From Waddliaceae bacterium (GTDB taxonomy: Bacteria > Chlamydiota > Chlamydiia > Chlamydiales > GCA-2709385): a DNA stretch of 53,424 bases. The position numbers and the translations under genes are program-made. The notes below the pieces were generated by a model, which was not told the DNA's origin, ran no database searches, and saw only the letters and a list, made by a program, of their open reading frames with translations. Of the stretch, positions 1 through 6,953 are shown in pieces (the first letter of the stretch is position 1; each line of letters starts with the position of its first letter). The DNA is taken from NCBI GenBank assembly GCA_002709385.1, contig PAQS01000032.1:1-53424 (forward strand), written 5' to 3'.

Positions 1-2
1 CA

Positions 3-74
3 TTATGGCGTGGTTGGGCATGTCTAAAGTCACTTGTTGAAGGAGCTCGTTTAGTCATGCCTATCAATACTTAA
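3..74 (+). CDS. C-terminal end of a truncated unknown protein
   Basis: An open frame runs in from the left edge and ends with TAA at 72-74, giving about 23 residues ending in VMPINT. The composition is plausible for real coding sequence and the other two forward frames close quickly. Too little is visible to name the family. The start lies outside the window. Chance openness of a 70-base stretch cannot be excluded. Confidence 0.3.
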   Translation, partial: LWRGWACLKSLVEGARLVMPINT

Positions 75-180
75 AAAATTTGGGTAATGACAAGGGCTTC
101 AGCCCGGGGTACCAAAGGTATAAATATGACGCCACGGCAGTGGCAAGACATACAACGTAGATCATAAACTCAATGAGCGA
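75..180. other. Non-coding stretch with two small hairpins
   Basis: No gene is seen between the partial frame ending at 74 and the tRNA terminator at 181. Two perfect short hairpins are visible: GGGCT(TC)AGCCC at 94-105 and GCCAC(GGCA)GTGGC at 131-144. Neither is followed by a T-run. They may belong to the 3' untranslated region of the upstream gene or to an unrecognised RNA. Confidence 0.3.
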
Positions 181-220
181 AAACAAAAAAAGCCAGTTAA
201 AATATACATTTTAACTGGCT
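181..220 (-). terminator. Rho-independent terminator of tRNA-Leu
   Basis: A perfect 13-bp inverted repeat (191-203 and 208-220) encloses a 4-base loop. Read on the minus strand it is followed by a T-rich tail from 190 down to 181. It lies directly 3' of the tRNA gene, which fits termination of the tRNA transcript. Confidence 0.85.
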
Positions 221-223
221 TAA

Positions 224-307
224 TACCGATGGCCGGACTCGAACCGGCACCTTATTGCTAAGAGCGGATTTTGAATCCGCCGCGTCTACCAATTCCGCCA
301 CATCGGC
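224..307 (-). tRNA. tRNA-Leu (anticodon CAA)
   Basis: On the minus strand the sequence folds as an 84-nt class II tRNA. The acceptor stem is GCCGATG paired with CATCGGT (first pair G-U), with discriminator A. The anticodon stem GCGGA/TCCGC carries the loop TTCAAAA, giving anticodon CAA, which reads UUG leucine codons. There is a long variable arm, and the T arm contains GGTTCGAGTCC. No CCA is encoded, so the end must be added by CCA-adding activity. Promoter and terminator flank it closely, so it appears to be a single-gene unit. Confidence 0.97.
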
Positions 308-325
308 TTGCTTGGTGGAAATGTA

Positions 326-354
326 AGTATATCCCGCAGACGGATTTGTGAAAA
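326..354 (-). promoter_or_regulatory. Candidate sigma-66/70-type promoter for tRNA-Leu
   Basis: On the minus strand a TATACT -10 box (326-331) lies 17 bp downstream of a TTTTCA -35 box (349-354). Transcription would begin about 12 nt before the tRNA 5' end at 307. The spacing and -10 match are good; the -35 is weak. This is inferred from consensus only. Confidence 0.4.
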
Positions 355-361
355 GACTAAA

Positions 362-1207
362 TTAATTTAGAGACCCCGATGGCTTAAGATAATTATGAGC
401 TTGATCCCATGTATAGCTCACACGGTGCTCACGATCGCGGTCATAACGGACCTGCACTCCAATATAAGGGAAAGGATGACGGTTATCCCAATCCCTTCCT
501 TCATCTTCTAAATACAACTTAATAAAAATCTCTTTGTTATACCAAGGCTCCGTCAATACATTCATAGAATCCTTTTCATAACGAACAAATTTTTGATAAT
601 CCGGTGCATCATGGTAGCGAGGGTTTTGCTGATAAAACTCCATAAGGGCTTCAATAACGACTTCCGCTTCGTTCTCTAAACCTTGTACGTAAAAATCTAC
701 CTCAGCTCCGATCATATGCTTAGAACCACGATTGTAAGGAGATGGGTCAGAATAGGTATTGTGAGCGGGACAACGATGACCACAGGTAATCACGACTTTT
801 TTACCCAAGCGAGCCTGTAAATAGTTCAATAATTCGATAAGGATAGGATAAATAAATTCTTTTCCTTCAAGAAGTGGTAAACCATGTTCCTCCCAACCAC
901 CACAGTCTTTGTAAACAACAGGGTAAGAACCCGAAACTTCCTCTGTGTGAATAGGATTATTTGCAGAACCATGACAACGGAAAAAATCTATAGCAATCTT
1001 AGGATGCTTACCAATAAATAAGTTGTCCCAAGGATAATGAGGAGCAACAGCTAACTTAGGAGAAGGTAAAAGAAAATCTTTTTCTTGATTTAGCCGATCG
1101 ATTTTATCGATACGGTGCTGCTTGTCTTTGTTTACTCCGAGACGAAAATCAGAGAGCTCATTGCAAGACGAGCAAAGAAAAAACAACAATAAAATAAATA
1201 TGCGCAT
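362..1207 (-). CDS. Lipoprotein with M15-type (D-Ala-D-Ala carboxypeptidase-like) domain
   Basis: About 281 residues from the ATG at 1207; a TTG two codons upstream is less likely. The N-terminus is a hydrophobic signal ending in LCSSC, so Cys15 is a probable lipidation site. Residues about 160-175 contain GSKHMIGAEVDF, which matches the zinc-binding H-x6-D pattern of peptidase family M15 (His164, Asp171), preceded by a Cys/His-rich stretch TCGHRCPAHN. Known M15A enzymes cut D-Ala peptide bonds in peptidoglycan, so a periplasmic role on the chlamydial cell wall is plausible. It could also be a non-catalytic homologue, since I did not locate the third zinc ligand with certainty. It faces the HAD gene divergently, about 70 bp away. 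Confidence 0.7.
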   Translation of the reverse strand: MRIFILLLFFLCSSCNELSDFRLGVNKDKQHRIDKIDRLNQEKDFLLPSPKLAVAPHYPWDNLFIGKHPKIAIDFFRCHGSANNPIHTEEVSGSYPVVYKDCGGWEEHGLPLLEGKEFIYPILIELLNYLQARLGKKVVITCGHRCPAHNTYSDPSPYNRGSKHMIGAEVDFYVQGLENEAEVVIEALMEFYQQNPRYHDAPDYQKFVRYEKDSMNVLTEPWYNKEIFIKLYLEDEGRDWDNRHPFPYIGVQVRYDRDREHRVSYTWDQAHNYLKPSGSLN

Positions 1208-1280
1208 AGCCAATAGTAACTCTTGAAGACACAGAGAGGTTCCTATAGAGTAATCTATACCTTCATAAAGAAAATGCCAA

Positions 1281-1976
1281 ATGATGATGAACTGGATTGA
1301 AGAATATCAGCTTTTTTTATTCGACTTCGATGGTCTCTTAGTAAATACCGAAGATTTACACTATCGCGCATATAAAGAAATGTGCGCTAATCGTGGCTTT
1401 AATCTTGATTGGAGCTTTGAACGCTATTGCCAAGCTGCCCATTACGGTGCACGAGATGTAGAAAAACAAATCTATGAAAGATTTCCTGCTTTAAAAGAAA
1501 AAGAACCTCACTGGCCAACACTATATGCTGAAAAAAAACAGGCATACTTAAATCTACTTAGAAAAGGACAAGTAGAACTGATGCCAGGAGCAGAGAAAAT
1601 GCTTACGCTTCTAGAAAAAGCTGAAGTGAATAGATGTGTAGTAACCAATTCAGCAGAAGAACTCGTATCTACTATTCGTAAGCAAAACCCAATACTAGAC
1701 TCTATTCCTCACTGGATTACTAGAGAACACTACAAAGAAGCAAAGCCCTCATCAGAATGCTATGAGTATGCGATTGAGCATTTAGCTTCTAAAGGTGCGG
1801 CAGTCATCGGCTTTGAAGATAGTCCAAGAGGCATCACAGCTTTGCAAGGGACCCGTGCAAAGGCCGTGTTAGTGACCAAGATTGCTTATCACGATCACGA
1901 TACTTTTCTTGAACCTGACACGCTTCGCTACGAGAGCATGGAAGATCTTCTAGAGCTGGATATTTTACCTGTATAA
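1281..1976 (+). CDS. HAD-superfamily hydrolase (phosphoglycolate phosphatase-like)
   Basis: 231 residues. Motif I is FDFDGLLVNTE (nucleophile Asp about residue 15, acid/base Asp two further on). Motif II is the VVTNS region and motif III/IV is GFEDSPRGI with the preceding Lys (KPSSE). This is the beta-phosphoglucomutase/phosphoglycolate phosphatase subfamily with an alpha-helical cap. The exact substrate cannot be read from sequence. Position beside truA and ispD matches the Chlamydia gene CT464. Three ATGs in a row start at 1281, so the exact initiation codon is uncertain by two residues. Its last 143 bp overlap truA on the opposite strand. Confidence 0.88.
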   Translation: MMMNWIEEYQLFLFDFDGLLVNTEDLHYRAYKEMCANRGFNLDWSFERYCQAAHYGARDVEKQIYERFPALKEKEPHWPTLYAEKKQAYLNLLRKGQVELMPGAEKMLTLLEKAEVNRCVVTNSAEELVSTIRKQNPILDSIPHWITREHYKEAKPSSECYEYAIEHLASKGAAVIGFEDSPRGITALQGTRAKAVLVTKIAYHDHDTFLEPDTLRYESMEDLLELDILPV

Positions 1977-2700
1977 GAAATAAGCCTTTAGCAGGAGCTG
2001 CTATACCTAACTTACGACGATCGCGGGCGGCGAAAAGAGCTGGAATCTCTTCTACTCTTCGCTTGCCCGTAGCAACTTCTATAAGTACACCAGTAATGTT
2101 TCGAACCATTTTGTACAAGAAGCCGTTTCCTTCAAACTCTAAACGGAAACCACCTTCTTCCTCAATGACATCAACGCGGTATATTGTTCGTACAGAATCC
2201 CGGCTAGCACTGCCTTCGTAAGCTGAGTTAGCAAAACTTTTGAAGTCATGGGTCCCAACAAAGCATTGAGCTGCTTCTCGCAAAAGATCCATATTCACAG
2301 GTCTACGCACATGCCAACTATAATGACGAAGAAAGGGGCTTTGTGTAATGCCAGTAGCTACATGATAGTGATAAATTTTACCCACAGTACTGTAACAAGC
2401 ATGAAATTCTTGTGGAACTTCTTTAATAGTAAGTACACGGATATCGTAAGGAAGCAGGCCGTTAACACGCTTTAAAAATTGAATAGGCTCTATTTCTTCT
2501 TCTACAGAAAAATGTGCTGTTTGCGCTTTGGCATGTACTCCAGCATCTGTTCTTCCAGATCCTTGTACATGGACAGGAACACGAAGCGCTGTTTCCATCG
2601 CTTTTTGTAAAAGCTCTTGTACAGTTGTTGTATTGGGTTGGATTTGCCAACCTCCATATGCACTACCATCGTAACTAATAAGTAAGGCGTACTTCTTCAT
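1834..2700 (-). CDS. truA: tRNA pseudouridine(38-40) synthase TruA
   Basis: 288 residues. The catalytic segment GSGRTDAGVHAKAQ (Asp about residue 52) is diagnostic of TruA, which converts uridines 38-40 of the tRNA anticodon arm to pseudouridine. The conserved ends RNITGVL and GLFLIQVKY are present. After GLFLIQVKY, where TruA proteins usually stop, there is a tail of about 45 polar residues that is read antisense to the C-terminal codons of the HAD gene. The start overlaps the end of ispD by 26 bp, so truA is probably translated from the yaeI-ispD-truA message. Confidence 0.95.
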   Translation of the reverse strand: MKKYALLISYDGSAYGGWQIQPNTTTVQELLQKAMETALRVPVHVQGSGRTDAGVHAKAQTAHFSVEEEIEPIQFLKRVNGLLPYDIRVLTIKEVPQEFHACYSTVGKIYHYHVATGITQSPFLRHYSWHVRRPVNMDLLREAAQCFVGTHDFKSFANSAYEGSASRDSVRTIYRVDVIEEEGGFRLEFEGNGFLYKMVRNITGVLIEVATGKRRVEEIPALFAARDRRKLGIAAPAKGLFLIQVKYPALEDLPCSRSEACQVQEKYRDRDKQSWSLTRPLHGSLAKL

Positions 2701-3376
2701 GAATCACTCTCTGAGCTGTGTCCCAGTCATCGGGGGTCGTAATTTTATAGTTACGGTATGAACCAGGCACGATTTTTACTTGATGCCCAATCGATTCTAC
2801 CAAGGAGGCATCGTCGGTGACTTCAATATGATGCTCGTAACAATAGGAAAATGCTTTTTCCAAAAGACTTTTTTTTATCACTTGAGGGGTCTGGATTTCC
2901 CAAAGCATAGAGCGGTCAAGGGTAGCTTCTACAAAACCATGACCGTCTTCTTTTTTTATCGTATTCTTTGCTGCTGTACCAAGGACAGCTGCTCCATATT
3001 CAGAGCCTGCTTGAATAACAGATGAAAGTTCTGTAGGAGCGAGAAAAGGTCGCGCAGCATCATGAATACAAAGAAGTTCACTGTCTTTAGAGCTGGCAAG
3101 GAAACCTGAATAGACTGAGTCTTGACGTCTCAACCCAGGATCTGCAAATACAACTTGTGTATGGTAGTTCTCTAAAAGAATACTTTCTCTAAAATCTTGC
3201 GGACAAACAAGAATAATTTCATGAATATCAGGAGATTGATCAAAAAGTTCTAAGCTATACTCTACAACTCTTTTATCACCCAAATTCAGAAACTGCTTTG
3301 GCTCTTCACTTCCAAGGCGAGCTCCTTGTCCGCCAGCTAACAATATGGCACTAGTCTTCAAGATCGATTGATTCAT
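2675..3376 (-). CDS. ispD: 2-C-methyl-D-erythritol 4-phosphate cytidylyltransferase IspD
   Basis: 233 residues. The nucleotide-binding start AILLAGGQGARLG followed by PKQF is the IspD/CTP-binding loop. HDAARPF and ITTPDDW are further family signatures. The enzyme joins CTP to methylerythritol phosphate in the non-mevalonate isoprenoid pathway used by chlamydiae. It overlaps yaeI upstream (26 bp) and truA downstream (26 bp), indicating translational coupling in a tight operon with the order known from Chlamydia CT461-CT463. Confidence 0.95.
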   Translation of the reverse strand: MNQSILKTSAILLAGGQGARLGSEEPKQFLNLGDKRVVEYSLELFDQSPDIHEIILVCPQDFRESILLENYHTQVVFADPGLRRQDSVYSGFLASSKDSELLCIHDAARPFLAPTELSSVIQAGSEYGAAVLGTAAKNTIKKEDGHGFVEATLDRSMLWEIQTPQVIKKSLLEKAFSYCYEHHIEVTDDASLVESIGHQVKIVPGSYRNYKITTPDDWDTAQRVIHEEVRLTY

Positions 3377-4373
3377 CTTCTTCCTCTTCTTTTTCCAGCT
3401 CAGAAAGTACCACGATCAAGATTTCTGGCGGAGCAAGAAAACGAAAAGGAAAGGGGCTTCCTACTCCTCGTGTAATGAAAAGATGTTTGCCGTCTACTGG
3501 GTGAAGACCGTAACGATAAGATGAGTTTTCCAGGCGAATAAAGCGGTCCCGTAAAAAAGGAAGGTTAATTTGTCCAGCATGACTATGTCCACTAAGAACT
3601 AAGTTAGCAGGATGCCCTTTAAGCAAAGAAATGGCATCGGGACTATGTGCTAAAACAATCCCTGAATATTCAGGAGCATAGTTAGCATAAGCAGCTTCTA
3701 CATCAGCATGCCCACTCATGTGATCGCCAAGTCCACAAATGTTCAATTGAGTAGAGCCTATTTCTATCTGGATAGTCTGGTTGTTGAGTAAGGTGAATGG
3801 GCTTTCTTCAATAATCTCCATAAGTTCGCGATGAGGAGATAAATTTGCTACAGCCGGAGTATGTTTCCCTGTAAGTTTACTGCTTTGGAAAAACTTATGG
3901 TAAGCTCGTACCCAAGGGTTTGGTGCTTTCTTTACAAGATCATAATCACCTTCATTGTTAGGTGACACGTATTGCTCATAATCGTGGTTACCTAAGATAC
4001 AAAAGCAGCCGTATTCAGCAGATAAAGAATTGAGAAAATTCGAAAGAAGCTCTTTATTGTGTAACTTAGAATAAGTAAGGAAATCACCAGTAAAACAAAT
4101 AATATGGGGTTCTAAAAATAGAATCCGATCGCGCAATTTATTGAGAAAAGACTCCCTCGTGTAATCGTTTATATGTAAATCAGAAAAATGTATGATGCGG
4201 AGTCCTTGTAAATCTTTCGATAAAGTAGGGAATACAAGATTAAGAGTACTACGCGTTATAAGTCTTGGCTCAATATATCGAGGCCAAATACCTAGAATAC
4301 TTGTTAAAAAAGGAACGTGATTCCAAAGAGATGCAAGTTTATTTTTTATTTTTGAAAAAAATGTAGATGACAT
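3351..4373 (-). CDS. yaeI: Metallophosphoesterase, YaeI family
   Basis: About 340 residues from ATG 4373; a TTG at 4379 is the alternative and neither has a clear Shine-Dalgarno. The calcineurin-like phosphoesterase motifs appear in order: HFSDLHI (metal Asp and His), FTGDFL, LGNHDYE, and SGHSHAGQINLP. The YaeI/YkuE branch acts at the membrane on phosphate esters and, in Chlamydia, a homologue (LpxG, another member of this superfamily) cleaves UDP-diacylglucosamine. The hydrophobic N-terminal stretch fits membrane association. LpxG identity is not claimed here: position next to ispD matches CT461, which is the gene described as lpxG, so that role is a reasonable inference. Confidence 0.88.
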   Translation of the reverse strand: MSSTFFSKIKNKLASLWNHVPFLTSILGIWPRYIEPRLITRSTLNLVFPTLSKDLQGLRIIHFSDLHINDYTRESFLNKLRDRILFLEPHIICFTGDFLTYSKLHNKELLSNFLNSLSAEYGCFCILGNHDYEQYVSPNNEGDYDLVKKAPNPWVRAYHKFFQSSKLTGKHTPAVANLSPHRELMEIIEESPFTLLNNQTIQIEIGSTQLNICGLGDHMSGHADVEAAYANYAPEYSGIVLAHSPDAISLLKGHPANLVLSGHSHAGQINLPFLRDRFIRLENSSYRYGLHPVDGKHLFITRGVGSPFPFRFLAPPEILIVVLSELEKEEEEDESIDLED

Positions 4374-4474
4374 CCGCAATGCCGAGTAATTGATTATTAT
4401 AATAGCGAATATTTTAGCATTTAAGTGTAATATAGTAAAGATTCTAGAATTGATTTAGTTTTTAATGTTTTTTA

Positions 4475-4504
4475 TTCAGGACTCAAAAAAGAGAGCCCTG
4501 AATA
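4475..4504. terminator. Hairpin in the gap between an acyltransferase-like gene and yaeI
   Basis: An 11-bp stem with one mismatch (4475-4485 with 4494-4504) follows the stop codon of the minus-strand gene ending at 4510. No T-tail follows it on the minus strand, so it may stabilise or attenuate the message rather than end it completely. Confidence 0.35.
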
Positions 4505-4509
4505 TAAGT

Positions 4510-5286
4510 TTAATTAAAAATTTTTATTGTTGATTGAAGTTCTTGAGAAAGGCCGTGAGTGATGAGGTCCGGGTCTTGTTCAGGACGGTCACTAATAAGT
4601 AGATAGCTCCAATTCAGGCCTTTTTCTTTTACTTTTTGTAGTAGGCATCTTGCTAGTTGGTTCATAGGGCTATCTATTACACCAAGTTTGCAAGAAAGAT
4701 TAACAATATAGGCAGTTTTTTCATTTTGAAACAAAGTACCTGTTGCATTGATTTTATGGTTCGTATCAAGAGTGTAAAAATGAGTTAATACTCCTTTACT
4801 CAACTTATGATTTAAAAAATTTCGGAAAAAAGGAAGTTCTTTACTTGGTTTTTTTCTATAAGCAGCTGAAAAATCTAACCATGAGAGAAATTCTTCATCA
4901 GTTTCAACTTCGTGAATTTCTAAGTTTTCGATTTTTATTTCTTTATCTAAGAAGACTTTTTTACAGGTTATTGTATTTTTTAAATCGAGACCTATTTGTT
5001 TCAATTTTTCATTAGTTTTTTTATCAAACTCTTTTCCTTCCATCCATACAGAAAAGGGGAGTTCTACCTCTCTATAAAAGTTCTGTATTGTTTTAATAGA
5101 ATGGACAAGATTCTGAGAGGGGCTTGTATTCATAAAAACAGGGTTTGCTGCAGCAAAATCCTCTTTGCTTACAGCACAAAGGCAATGTTCTATTTCTTCT
5201 AAAGGTATTTGATGCATTTCATATACAAATGCTTGGCAGTAGCTAAATGGTACTTGCGCTTGATTGAGCTTCGTTAAAAGTGACAT
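4510..5286 (-). CDS. Unknown protein, possible GNAT-type acyltransferase
   Basis: 258 residues with a strong ribosome binding site (AAAGGAG five bases before ATG). I do not recognise the family with confidence. The C-terminal half shows an alternation (NATGTLF, then AYIVNLS, then a helix NQLARCLLQKVKEKGLNW) that resembles strands 4-5 and the cofactor helix of GNAT acyltransferases, but the RxxGxG/A pyrophosphate loop is not present, so this is a weak call. It lies 98 bp downstream of the LuxR-type gene on the same strand, both inserted between SWIB and yaeI. A regulatory pair is possible. Confidence 0.55.
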   Translation of the reverse strand: MSLLTKLNQAQVPFSYCQAFVYEMHQIPLEEIEHCLCAVSKEDFAAANPVFMNTSPSQNLVHSIKTIQNFYREVELPFSVWMEGKEFDKKTNEKLKQIGLDLKNTITCKKVFLDKEIKIENLEIHEVETDEEFLSWLDFSAAYRKKPSKELPFFRNFLNHKLSKGVLTHFYTLDTNHKINATGTLFQNEKTAYIVNLSCKLGVIDSPMNQLARCLLQKVKEKGLNWSYLLISDRPEQDPDLITHGLSQELQSTIKIFN

Positions 5287-5385
5287 TTCTTACTCCTTTG
5301 AATTGAATGAGGTTTAAAGAAGAAGAAAAAGTGCCATGGGTGAGGTTTTTGAAAATACTGAACCAAGTACTTAGTAATTATGTTT

Positions 5386-6228
5386 TTACAAGATATTACT
5401 GAGAGTTTCTTCGAAAAACTCCATCTCATTACATAGTTCAGCGAAAGATTCTATTTCTTTTTTAGAGTAAAGGCAGAGTTTGTTTTTTAAATTTTCGATA
5501 TAAAATTCACAGGTTCGAATAGAGATGTTTAGTTTTTTAGAGAGTTCTTTTGCAGTGATATTCTCTCTCAAATGGTAGAGGCACTCTTTTTCTCTGCTAG
5601 AAAGTTTTAAGAATTTTGTCTTTTCTTCTTCAGATACAAAATCACAATGTAGCGTTGTGTTAGGAGGAGTGTTCGGAGGAGTGTTCGGATTTTTTTCTAT
5701 TAAGGACGAAAGTTTTGGCGCTTCCTCTAAAAGCTTATTCAATAAGTAATCTAACTTTTTTTTGAAAAAATCTTGGTAGCATTTCATGAGTTTTGGTTTA
5801 TTGATTACCAAGTTAAAAAACTTAGAGGAATCTTCTCCGGAATAAAATCCAAAAAAGTCCGTGTAGGTTTTTTTACGTTCAATAGAAAGAACTCCATGGT
5901 GAATATGAGCACTATTTTTAGCATCTTGAAGAAGTTCTGCTATAGAAGCTTGTTTCCCATTGCCATCAAGATATGTGATACTAGTTTCAAACTGATCGAA
6001 GTTTTTCAAGAAGACTTGGTTTTTCCAATGTCCAGCATCTATATAGCGGTAAGCCCAATCGGGACGGTTTCCAATGGCGATTACTCGACCATCTTGGTTA
6101 ATACGATGGTAATTAAAAAGTTCTACACCAAATTGTTCACGAATAGGCTTTGTTGTTATTTTTAAAAGATCAAAATTTGCTTCACAGTCTTGAGGAATTT
6201 TTTCCCAATTTTTTATTAAATGATCCAT
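5386..6228 (-). CDS. LuxR-family transcriptional regulator (solo)
   Basis: 280 residues. The C-terminal part (about 208-262, LSSREKECLYHL...ELSKKLNISIRTCEFYIENLKNKL) is a LuxR/FixJ-type helix-turn-helix. The N-terminal part has features reminiscent of acyl-homoserine-lactone binding domains: FNYHRI and NRPDWAYRY with Trp58 and Tyr62 spaced as in LuxR, but the Asp-Pro that normally follows is replaced (QV at the expected place). A linker at about 180-191 repeats PNTP units. No luxI is seen in the window, so this would be a solo receptor or a sensor of another small molecule. The ligand is unknown. It is followed by the acyltransferase-like gene. Confidence 0.85.
   Translation of the reverse strand: MDHLIKNWEKIPQDCEANFDLLKITTKPIREQFGVELFNYHRINQDGRVIAIGNRPDWAYRYIDAGHWKNQVFLKNFDQFETSITYLDGNGKQASIAELLQDAKNSAHIHHGVLSIERKKTYTDFFGFYSGEDSSKFFNLVINKPKLMKCYQDFFKKKLDYLLNKLLEEAPKLSSLIEKNPNTPPNTPPNTTLHCDFVSEEEKTKFLKLSSREKECLYHLRENITAKELSKKLNISIRTCEFYIENLKNKLCLYSKKEIESFAELCNEMEFFEETLSNIL
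5663..5686. repeat. Two tandem copies of a 12-bp unit inside the luxR-type gene
   Basis: GGAGGAGTGTTC occurs twice in direct tandem. On the minus strand it codes for the NTPP repeat in the linker between the sensor and DNA-binding domains. The in-frame unit length means copy changes would alter only linker length. Confidence 0.85.
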
Positions 6229-6295
6229 GGTTTATGTAAACTGGATGAGCTTTAGAAATATAGGAGAGCAATAAAAAGTAAAATAAAGATAGTTA

Positions 6296-6340
6296 AGTTT
6301 CCAAACAAACTGAGGTTAAAACTCAGTTTATTTGGAAACT
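6296..6340. terminator. Long hairpin terminator downstream of SWIB gene
   Basis: A 19-bp stem with a single mismatch (6296-6314 and 6322-6340) and a 7-base loop lies between the SWIB stop and the luxR start. On the minus strand a T-rich stretch follows, so it probably terminates the SWIB transcript and separates it from luxR. Confidence 0.65.
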
Positions 6341-6358
6341 ATAAACTTAAAGAACAGC

Positions 6359-6631
6359 TTATTTCTTAGCTGGCTCTAGGTTTTTAGAAAGAAGGGAATT
6401 CATTTTGAACATGTCTACAGAATCCTTAGAGCCAAATACTTTAGCTAGCTTATCATCAGGATTGATCATACGCTTCGCATTAGGATCTTGAAGCTTGTGC
6501 TTCTTAATATAAACCCATAACTTTTTTACAACTTCTGTACGAGGCATAGGACCTTTACCTACAACAGCCTCAAGCTCTGGGCTTAATCCGATTGGTCTCA
6601 TGAACGCTGACTCTTTCTTTTTTGTTGTCAC
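6359..6631 (-). CDS. SWIB/MDM2-domain protein
   Basis: 90 residues. The SWIB fold signature is clear: GPMPRTEVVKKLWVYIKKH, QDPNAKRMINPDDKLAKVF, and a closing helix. SWIB domains are eukaryote-like and among bacteria are characteristic of Chlamydiae, where a DNA- or chromatin-related role is suspected but unproven. The start is a GTG at 6631: AAGGAG lies at 6638-6643 with six bases spacing, and the residues ESAFMRPI match the N-terminus of the chlamydial protein as I recall it. The place next to prfB/yaeI matches CT460. Confidence 0.93.
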   Translation of the reverse strand: MTTKKKESAFMRPIGLSPELEAVVGKGPMPRTEVVKKLWVYIKKHKLQDPNAKRMINPDDKLAKVFGSKDSVDMFKMNSLLSKNLEPAKK

Positions 6632-6953
6632 GTTCTGCTCCTTCTATTTTATAGGATTTAAGAAACTCGCTTCAATTCTTTGTCATTTTAGAAAATTAAA
6701 GACAAAGGAAAATCACTGCAGCACCTTATGCAGCTACACTAAGGCATTTCTTGTATCTCTAGGGAATATTTCTAGTCAATTTAATTCCGTCTAGTTCAAG
6801 AAATACAATCATAAGCAAAGTGAGAATAGTTATTGTACCATTTTGATTATAAACTGGATAAATGATTTATACCAGAACTTGATTAAAAGAACTGATTTCG
6901 GCAGGCTGGGAGAGAAATTAGCAAGGCTTTATTAGGTTAGGAGCGAGTGAAGA
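6632..6953. other. Divergent intergenic region, no gene seen
   Basis: 322 bp between the SWIB gene (minus) and the UGP3-like gene (plus). It holds the SWIB ribosome binding site (6638-6643) and the AGGAGC ribosome binding site of the plus-strand gene (6939-6944). It should contain both promoters, but I could not pick convincing boxes. Short open frames here look like chance. Confidence 0.6.

Noticed and set aside
2248-2475. Plus-strand frame opposite truA.
   Set aside because: The truA reading has catalytic motifs; this frame has a composition typical of antisense translation.
6600-6794. Plus-strand frame in the gap before the UGP3-like gene.
   Set aside because: It overlaps the SWIB gene start and has no ribosome binding site or recognisable content.
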